Source: Deltaproteobacteria bacterium (GTDB lineage: Bacteria > Desulfobacterota > Desulfarculia > Adiutricales > JAGVGV01). Taken from it: 5,228 nucleotides of DNA. The position numbers and the translations under genes were made by a program. Location: NCBI GenBank assembly GCA_020056895.1, contig JAGVGV010000115.1, positions 1 through 5,228 of the forward strand, given 5' to 3'. Positions 1 through 3,390 of the stretch are shown one piece after another. Numbering within the stretch: position 1 is the first letter of the stretch; each line of letters opens with the position of its first letter. A model generated the notes under the pieces. That model made no database searches and was not told the origin of the DNA. It saw nothing but the letters and a program-made list of their open reading frames with translations.

Positions 1-250
1 CCACGGTTTCAAACCGGTGCGCCGGGCCGGTCCCGCCGCCGGTTTCCGGCAGCCAGGCGCCCACGAGGTCCATCCGGAGCCTTTCCACGGCCACGAGCCC
101 CTGGCCGAACACGTCCCGGGATTCCTCGGCCGCCCGCCTCGCCTTTTCCTGCGCGAAAAAAACGGCGTACACCACGGAAAGGATCACCGCCAGAAGAACC
201 AGGGCCAACAAAGCGTCCAACAGGGTGAAACCGGATCGCGTGGTTTTCAC
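1..250 (-). CDS. gspJ: GspJ-like minor pseudopilin of the type II secretion system (partial, 3' end outside window)
   Basis: Only the first 83 codons are present; the frame is still open at the window start. Translation from a GTG at 250-248 begins MKTTRSG, then FTLLDALLALVLLAVILSVV. This is a class III (prepilin peptidase) signal: a 7-residue basic leader ending in Gly, then a hydrophobic helix that begins with Phe. The following text (YAVFFAQEKARRAAEE, then VERLRMDLVGAWLP) resembles the early alpha-helical spine of GspJ. In known systems GspJ forms the pseudopilus tip complex with GspI and GspK at the inner membrane. The GTG overlaps the gspI stop as GTGA, and GGGAG sits 6 bases upstream at 261-257, which supports this start. 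Odd point: position +5 of the mature protein is Asp (GAC at 217-215), where GspJ and most pseudopilins have Glu. The J assignment rests on gene order and the spine; the distinguishing C-terminal domain is not visible. GspK is less likely because the leader and helix are J-like. Confidence 0.86.
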   Translation of the reverse strand, partial: MKTTRSGFTLLDALLALVLLAVILSVVYAVFFAQEKARRAAEESRDVFGQGLVAVERLRMDLVGAWLPETGGGTGPAHRFETV

Positions 251-669
251 TGGCCGCTCCCGGCCACGAACCCGCGAAGAACCAGCCCCGATGAGGCCGG
301 CTCCCCCTTCCGGATCACCCGCGCCTGAACCTCCAACAGGCCCGGCAGGCCCGGAACCGGAACCGTTTCGCGAACCCAGACCAGATCGTCGTCCGGTTCG
401 TCGAACCCGCCTTCCTCGATGCCCGGCCCCAAATCCGTCCGACGTTCGACTTCGGCCAAAAGCAGCCCGGCCAACAGTTGGGCCCGAGCCGTGAACCGGG
501 CTTCCTCTTCCATCCGGAGCCCCTGGCCCTGAGTCCGGATCACCGCCACCAGAGCAATGGCGATGATGGCCAGAGCCACCAGAACTTCCAAAAGAGTGAA
601 ACCGCGCCGAAAACCGGGACGGCCGAGGTTTTCGGCGCATCCGGACCGATAGCGGCCGATGGGGTTCAC
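247..669 (-). CDS. gspI: Type II secretion system minor pseudopilin GspI
   Basis: A 140-residue protein, close to the usual GspI size of about 120-140. It has a class III signal with cleavage predicted after Gly23 (RRG|FTLLEVLVALAIIAIALVAV); the conserved Glu5 of the mature protein is Glu28. The downstream stretch with EARFTARAQLLAGLLLAEVE (residues 56-75) is the typical GspI motif in which the helix ends in a 'LA...LA' segment. The C-terminal part is a small beta-rich domain (VWVRETVPVPGLPGLLEVQA, residues 97-116). GspI is known as the partner of GspJ and GspK in the pseudopilus tip complex. The start codon is GTG, overlapping the gspH stop as GTGA, with GAGGA 9 bases upstream (683-679). No other ATG, GTG or TTG lies in frame before the hydrophobic helix, so the 23-residue leader, longer than the usual 5-10 residues, looks genuine. 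It overlaps gspJ by 4 bases, again as GTGA. Confidence 0.94.
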   Translation of the reverse strand: MNPIGRYRSGCAENLGRPGFRRGFTLLEVLVALAIIAIALVAVIRTQGQGLRMEEEARFTARAQLLAGLLLAEVERRTDLGPGIEEGGFDEPDDDLVWVRETVPVPGLPGLLEVQARVIRKGEPASSGLVLRGFVAGSGQ

Positions 670-1244
670 TGGGTTGTTTCCTCGCGCCAGTACCCTTCGT
701 GGATGTCCGTCCGGCCCAGGTAGGGAAGAATCTGGAGGGTCCTTTGGGTTCCTTTTTCGTTTTTCAGGTGGATCAACCCGGGTTCGTTACCGCCCTGAGG
801 CCAAAACCCAAAGGAGGGACGGCCGCCGGTAACCACGCCGTCGGTGGGATGGACCACATCCACCAAGACCACGTCTTCGGGCCAAACGATATCCCGGCCC
901 GCCCGGCCGGCATCCCCTTCCGTTCCGGGCCGGACCAGGGACAACCAGGCCCGGCGTCCGCCCATATCCAGGCAGACGAAATGGGGCCGGGCCGACGAAA
1001 CCGCCTGGCTGTGCGCTTCCCGGGCCAGGGCCGCCAGTCGACGGGCGGTGTCTTTCAGCCGTTCGTCTTCGGTGGGCTTGGCCAGACGGGGCAAAGCCAA
1101 AAACAGAACCAGGCTCACCACCACCAGCACCACCAGCATTTCAGCCAGAGTGAAGCCCGCTTGAGGCCGGAGGCGGTCCCTGACGCCGGGGAATCGGGGT
1201 GTTGTGGCCGGTTTTTTCAGGATTTCGGCTTCTCCACGTCCCAA
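666..1244 (-). CDS. gspH: Type II secretion system minor pseudopilin GspH (start uncertain)
   Basis: A GspH-type pseudopilin of 192 residues from a TTG at 1244-1242. Prepilin peptidase cleavage is predicted after Gly30 (PQAG|FTLAEMLVVLVVVSLVLF); Glu35 is the conserved Glu5. The helical spine (residues 31-82) is followed by a GspH-like beta domain ending in a pattern typical of the family: SFGFWPQGGNEPGLIHL (144-160), then a short strand and ILPYLGRTDIHEG (172-184). In known systems GspH connects the tip complex to the GspG shaft. The gene overlaps the end of gspG by 28 bases. The start is weak: TTG has no clear ribosome binding site. A CTG at 1220-1218, which overlaps the gspG stop as CTGA and has GGAG 11 bases upstream, would give a 184-residue product beginning MKKP with a 22-residue leader. 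No ATG or GTG is available in frame before the helix. Family assignment is solid; the start is not. Confidence 0.91.
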   Translation of the reverse strand: MGRGEAEILKKPATTPRFPGVRDRLRPQAGFTLAEMLVVLVVVSLVLFLALPRLAKPTEDERLKDTARRLAALAREAHSQAVSSARPHFVCLDMGGRRAWLSLVRPGTEGDAGRAGRDIVWPEDVVLVDVVHPTDGVVTGGRPSFGFWPQGGNEPGLIHLKNEKGTQRTLQILPYLGRTDIHEGYWREETTQ

Positions 1245-1678
1245 TTGGCCACGTCGGCGTCCTCTTCCTCGCCGCCTTCCACGCCGTCGGCGCCCAGGCT
1301 GATCAGGTCGAAATCCTTGTTATGAACGCCCGGAGACAGGTAGATGAAATCGTTGCTCCAGGGGTCTTTGGGCACCTTGCCTTTTTCCAGATACCCGCCT
1401 TCGCGCCAGCGGGCGGGGACTCGGCCGATGGAGGGCTTTTGGACCAGGGCTTTCAAGCCCTGTTCGGTGGTGGGATAATAGCCGTTGTCCAGCTTGAAGA
1501 GCTTGAGGGCGGTTTCTATATTCTCAATCTGCATCCGGGCCTTGGTCTGGCGGGCTTCACCGGGCTTGCTCACGATCCGGGGCACCACCAGCCCGGCCAG
1601 AACGCCCAGAATGACCACTACGACCAATATCTCGATGAGGGTGAATCCTTTCCGGAAAACCGGCGGCCGGAGGATCAT
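1217..1678 (-). CDS. gspG: Type II secretion system major pseudopilin GspG
   Basis: A 153-residue protein of typical GspG length. Gly11 ends a basic leader (MILRPPVFRKG) and is the predicted prepilin peptidase site; the mature protein begins FTLIEILVVVVILGVLAGL with the conserved Glu5 at Glu16. Family hallmarks follow: TALKLFKLDNGYYPTTEQGL (residues 56-75), the loop with YLEKGKVPKDPWSNDF (residues 96-111), and the C-terminal calcium site D124-LISLGADGVEGG-E-E-E-D140-A-D142-V-A-N-W146. GspG polymerises into the periplasmic pseudopilus shaft, and calcium binding at this loop is known to stabilise the subunit. The ATG at 1678 has AGGAG 5 bases upstream (1688-1684); that site overlaps the gspF stop codon (TAGGAG), leaving only 8 bases between the two genes. 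Its end overlaps the gspH start. Nothing suggests damage. Confidence 0.98.
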   Translation of the reverse strand: MILRPPVFRKGFTLIEILVVVVILGVLAGLVVPRIVSKPGEARQTKARMQIENIETALKLFKLDNGYYPTTEQGLKALVQKPSIGRVPARWREGGYLEKGKVPKDPWSNDFIYLSPGVHNKDFDLISLGADGVEGGEEEDADVANWDVEKPKS

Positions 1679-1683
1679 GGCTT

Positions 1684-1688
1684 CTCCT
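1684..1688 (-). promoter_or_regulatory. Ribosome binding site of gspG overlapping the gspF stop codon
   Basis: Read on the minus strand, TAGGAGAAGCCATG joins the gspF stop (TAG, 1689-1687) to the gspG start. AGGAG is a near-perfect Shine-Dalgarno core 5 bases before the ATG. The arrangement suggests that ribosomes finishing gspF promote initiation on gspG, the subunit needed in highest amount. Confidence 0.85.
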
Positions 1689-2913
1689 ATCGCACCAGGG
1701 TGCTCAGATCGAAAATGGGCAGCAACACGGCCAGGACCACGAAGCCCACGGCCAAGCCCATCGCCAGGATTATGACGGGTTCCACCAGGGCGGTCAAGGC
1801 GGTCAGAGCGCGGTCGGTCTGGTCTTCGATGCCTTTGGCGGCCCGGGCCAGCATTTCGGCGAGCGCGCCGCTTTTTTCACCCACCGCCACCAGCCGCCGG
1901 GTGACCGCCGGAAACAGGTCCGCCGCCCCCAAGGCCTCGGCCAAAGGCCGGCCCTGGCCCACCAACGCCGCCGCCTGAGTCAAGGCTTCGGCGTAGTTGG
2001 ACCGGCCCAGCCCAAGGGCGGTGATGCCCAAAGCTTCGGTCAGAGGTACGCCTCCGGCCACCATGACCGCCAGGCCGCGAAAGGTCCGGCCCAGGAGCAT
2101 TTTCCGGGCCAGCGACCCCAAAACGGGAACGCGGAACAGTAACCGTTCCATCCGGCGGTACTGGGGAGCTCGGGCCAATTGCCGCTTCGCCAGCAGCCAA
2201 ATACCCGCCAGCGCGGGCGGAACCAGCCACCAGTACCCCCGGACCAGATCGGTCAGGCCCAGAAGCAGCCGGGTGGGCCAGGGAAGCGCGGCATCCAGAC
2301 TTTCGAACAGACCCGTCAGCGTGGGAATGATAAAGGCGAACAAGAAGGCCAAAACGCCGGTTCCCACCACCACCATGAACAAAGGGTAGGCCAACGCCGC
2401 CTGAAACCGGGCCATCCGTTCGGCCCGCCGTTCCAGATCGTCGGCCAGCCGGCCCAGCACTTCGTCCAAGGCGCCACTGACCTCCCCCGCCCGGATCAAA
2501 TGGATGAACGAAACGGGAAAGGCATCGGGGTGGCCGGCCAGGGCGTCGGCCAGAGTCCGGCCTTGGGTCACTTCTTCCCGGACCAGTGCCAGAACCTGGG
2601 CGAAGGCGGGATGATCGGTCTGTTCGTGAATGGCGGCCAGGGCTTCCACCAAGGGAATGCCCGCCCCCAGGAGGGTATGGAGCTGGCGGGTGGTTTCGGC
2701 CAGGAGCGCGGGTCGGACGCGGCGGGATGATGACCAGCGACGGGCGACCGACCCGGCGGCGGACGACGGATGGGTTTGGGTTTCCTCGATTTCGGTGGGA
2801 AAAAGCCCCATGGCCCTCAGCTTTCGCCGGGCCTGTTGGGCGGAATCGGCCTGAGTCACCCCTTTGGCGGCCTTGCCCTGGCCGTCGAGGGCCCGATACG
2901 AAAAAACCGGCAT
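1687..2913 (-). CDS. gspF: Type II secretion system inner-membrane platform protein GspF
   Basis: A 408-residue polytopic membrane protein, the usual GspF/PilC size (about 400). It begins MPVFSYRALDGQGKAAKG, the standard GspF N-terminus, followed by the small cytoplasmic region ending GLFPTEIEE. Two repeated T2SSF domains follow. The first (about residues 72-195) carries RQLHTLLGAGIPLVEAL and IRAGEVSGALDEVL (140-153). The second (about 275-400) carries FRGLAVMVAGGVPLTEAL and VAVGEKSGALAEML. Membrane segments are visible at about 176-199, 228-246 and 376-401. GspF is known to link the GspE ATPase to pseudopilin assembly. The ATG at 2913 is chosen over a longer open frame reaching 3144 because homology begins exactly here and AAGGGG lies 7 bases upstream; the extra 77 residues look non-coding. 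It is the first gene of the cluster in this window. gspE, its usual upstream partner, is absent, and feoB precedes it after 477 bases. Confidence 0.97.
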   Translation of the reverse strand: MPVFSYRALDGQGKAAKGVTQADSAQQARRKLRAMGLFPTEIEETQTHPSSAAGSVARRWSSSRRVRPALLAETTRQLHTLLGAGIPLVEALAAIHEQTDHPAFAQVLALVREEVTQGRTLADALAGHPDAFPVSFIHLIRAGEVSGALDEVLGRLADDLERRAERMARFQAALAYPLFMVVVGTGVLAFLFAFIIPTLTGLFESLDAALPWPTRLLLGLTDLVRGYWWLVPPALAGIWLLAKRQLARAPQYRRMERLLFRVPVLGSLARKMLLGRTFRGLAVMVAGGVPLTEALGITALGLGRSNYAEALTQAAALVGQGRPLAEALGAADLFPAVTRRLVAVGEKSGALAEMLARAAKGIEDQTDRALTALTALVEPVIILAMGLAVGFVVLAVLLPIFDLSTLVR

Positions 2914-2920
2914 GTCCGCG

Positions 2921-2926
2921 CCCCTT
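2921..2926 (-). promoter_or_regulatory. Ribosome binding site of gspF
   Basis: AAGGGG on the minus strand, 7 bases before the ATG at 2913. It decides the gspF start: the open frame continues upstream to 3144, but this site and the family N-terminus (MPVFSYRALDG) agree on 2913. Confidence 0.75.
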
Positions 2927-2982
2927 TGGAGCCTTCCGGAGAAACAACCCGTTCCGGGAGGCTGGTCCCGCCGCTGGCCCCG

Positions 2983-2999
2983 CCCGTCCCCAGGACGGG
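2983..2999. repeat. Perfect 7-bp inverted repeat in the gspF leader
   Basis: CCCGTCC (2983-2989), loop CCA, GGACGGG (2993-2999). In the predicted gspF mRNA leader this would form a compact GC hairpin about 70 bases before the start codon. No T run follows on either strand, so it does not look like an intrinsic terminator. In such GC-rich DNA a chance origin is quite possible. Confidence 0.5.
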
Positions 3000-3025
3000 T
3001 TCGGGTTCCATTTTGCTTCTTTTCC

Positions 3026-3055
3026 GTTGTACATCGGCTTCCCGGTGGATGACAA
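3026..3055 (-). promoter_or_regulatory. Candidate sigma-70-type promoter for the gsp operon (nearer to gspF)
   Basis: On the minus strand TTGTCA (3055-3050) and TACAAC (3031-3026) are separated by 18 bases. The -35 matches the consensus in 5 of 6 positions and the -10 in 4 of 6. Transcription would start near 3019 and give a leader of about 105 bases before gspF. The weak -10 makes this a candidate only. Confidence 0.3.
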
Positions 3056-3104
3056 GCCCGTTGTGGCCGCGCCGGTAATGCCTCATGTACGAACGGCGTT
3101 TGTG

Positions 3105-3121
3105 AAATAGGTGCGCTATTT
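3105..3121. repeat. Perfect 6-bp inverted repeat
   Basis: AAATAG (3105-3110), loop GTGCG, CTATTT (3116-3121). It abuts directly the next inverted repeat at 3122-3141, so the two form a pair of back-to-back dyads. They could be an operator or RNA hairpins; no known site is recognised. Confidence 0.5.
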
Positions 3122-3141
3122 GGAAAAGAGTTGGCTTTTCC
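3122..3141. repeat. Perfect 7-bp inverted repeat, adjacent to the preceding dyad
   Basis: GGAAAAG (3122-3128), 6-base loop, CTTTTCC (3135-3141). There are no intervening bases between this and the dyad at 3105-3121. On the minus strand the 3' arm is T-rich but the bases after it (AAATAGCGC) are not a T tract, so the terminator reading is weak. Confidence 0.5.
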
Positions 3142-3146
3142 CACAG

Positions 3147-3174
3147 GCTGTCAGCGATTGGCCGTCAGCTGTCC
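3147..3174 (+). repeat. Four 7-base units (GCYGTCA-like)
   Basis: Read on the plus strand in steps of seven: GCTGTCA, GCGATTG, GCCGTCA, GCTGTCC. All begin GC, and units 1 and 3 differ by one base. This looks like a short, decayed heptamer tandem array. A matching group in the opposite orientation lies at 3241-3261. Confidence 0.5.
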
Positions 3175-3254
3175 GTTTTATTAGGAAGGGATTCGGATTT
3201 GTTGGAATTTCCTATAAAATCGCATTCGTTCCGCTCAAACCGGGAGCTGACGGC
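3161..3254. repeat. Long-range inverted repeat with 10-bp perfect arms around an AT-rich core
   Basis: GCCGTCAGCT at 3161-3170 is the exact reverse complement of AGCTGACGGC at 3245-3254, 74 bases apart. Nested within is a second imperfect dyad: TTTTATTAGGAA (3176-3187) pairs with TTCCTATAAAA (3209-3219), 11 pairs with one bulged T. ATTC (3191-3194) with GAAT (3205-3208) could extend it inward. The element could fold as a branched or bulged hairpin. Its nature (regulatory RNA structure, miniature mobile repeat or chance) cannot be settled here. Confidence 0.5.
3211..3238 (-). promoter_or_regulatory. Candidate sigma-70-type promoter in the AT-rich core
   Basis: On the minus strand TTGAGC (3238-3233), 16-base spacer, TATAGG (3216-3211); each hexamer matches the consensus in 4 of 6 positions. 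The low G+C of the surrounding segment favours a promoter. The -10 lies inside one arm of the dyad at 3176-3219, which could either regulate it or mean that the match is incidental. Transcription toward gspF would give a leader of about 290 bases. Confidence 0.25.
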
Positions 3255-3261
3255 TGAGTGC
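3241..3261 (-). repeat. Three 7-base units in opposite orientation to 3147-3174
   Basis: On the minus strand the units read GCACTCA, GCCGTCA, GCTCCCG. The middle unit is identical to the third unit of the 3147-3174 cluster, and together they create the 10-bp inverted arms around the AT-rich core. Confidence 0.45.
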
Positions 3262-3262
3262 G

Positions 3263-3277
3263 CCAGGCCAAGCCTGG
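3263..3277. repeat. Perfect 6-bp inverted repeat downstream of feoB
   Basis: CCAGGC (3263-3268), loop CAA, GCCTGG (3272-3277), about 115 bases past the feoB stop. In the feoB transcript a pyrimidine-rich run precedes it and no T run follows, so it is not a standard intrinsic terminator. Recorded as a possible 3' hairpin only. Confidence 0.4.
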
Positions 3278-3390
3278 GAAAGGAGAAAGAGAGCTCGAAC
3301 TCATCGGAAACCTTTCGATGGGGCCCAGCGGGCGCCCAACCCCACCCGGCCAAGGGAGCCGGCAGGCGGCCCCCCGGCCGGGAAGAGGGA

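Larger units (their letters stand above)
2914..3390. other. feoB-gspF intergenic region, no convincing gene
   Basis: This 477-base stretch separates the feoB stop from the gspF start. Short open frames occur on both strands, but their translations are low-complexity or Arg/Pro/Gly-rich without a recognisable domain. None combines a good ribosome binding site with a family-like sequence. No tRNA or rRNA is seen. The stretch from 3176 to 3240 is about 37% G+C by hand count, far below the surrounding genes. It contains several perfect inverted repeats, two clusters of 7-base units and two weak candidate promoters, listed separately. No classical hairpin followed by a T run (minus strand) was found behind feoB, so its termination is unexplained. 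The upstream part (3278-3390) is GC-rich and holds only imperfect GC dyads. Confidence 0.7.

Noticed and set aside
1199..1978. Long plus-strand open frame (about 259 codons) antisense to gspG and the end of gspF
   Set aside because: It is the complement of well-supported pseudopilin and GspF sequence; the translation has no recognisable domain, and open antisense frames are common in GC-rich DNA.
1877..3055. Minus-strand 392-codon open frame overlapping gspF in another frame
   Set aside because: The translation is dominated by Gly, Arg and Pro with no domain, while gspF in the alternative frame matches its family throughout.
2914..3144. 77-residue N-terminal extension of GspF in the same frame
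   Set aside because: Family homology begins exactly at MPVFSYRALDG (2913), which has its own ribosome site; the extension is low-complexity and resembles translated non-coding DNA.
3165..3353. Possible small gene of 62 codons on the minus strand between feoB and gspF
   Set aside because: No ribosome binding site or recognisable motif was seen, and its 3' half runs through the AT-rich dyad and heptamer region, which better explains the sequence.
3359..3380. GC-rich dyad just behind the feoB stop as an intrinsic terminator
   Set aside because: The arms are short and built of GGCC/CCGG repeats common across this DNA, and no T run follows on the minus strand.
2914..3390. Fur box or sigma-54 promoter in the spacer next to feoB
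   Set aside because: No stretch resembling the GATAAT-type Fur repeats or a TGGCAC-N5-TTGC element was found on either strand.
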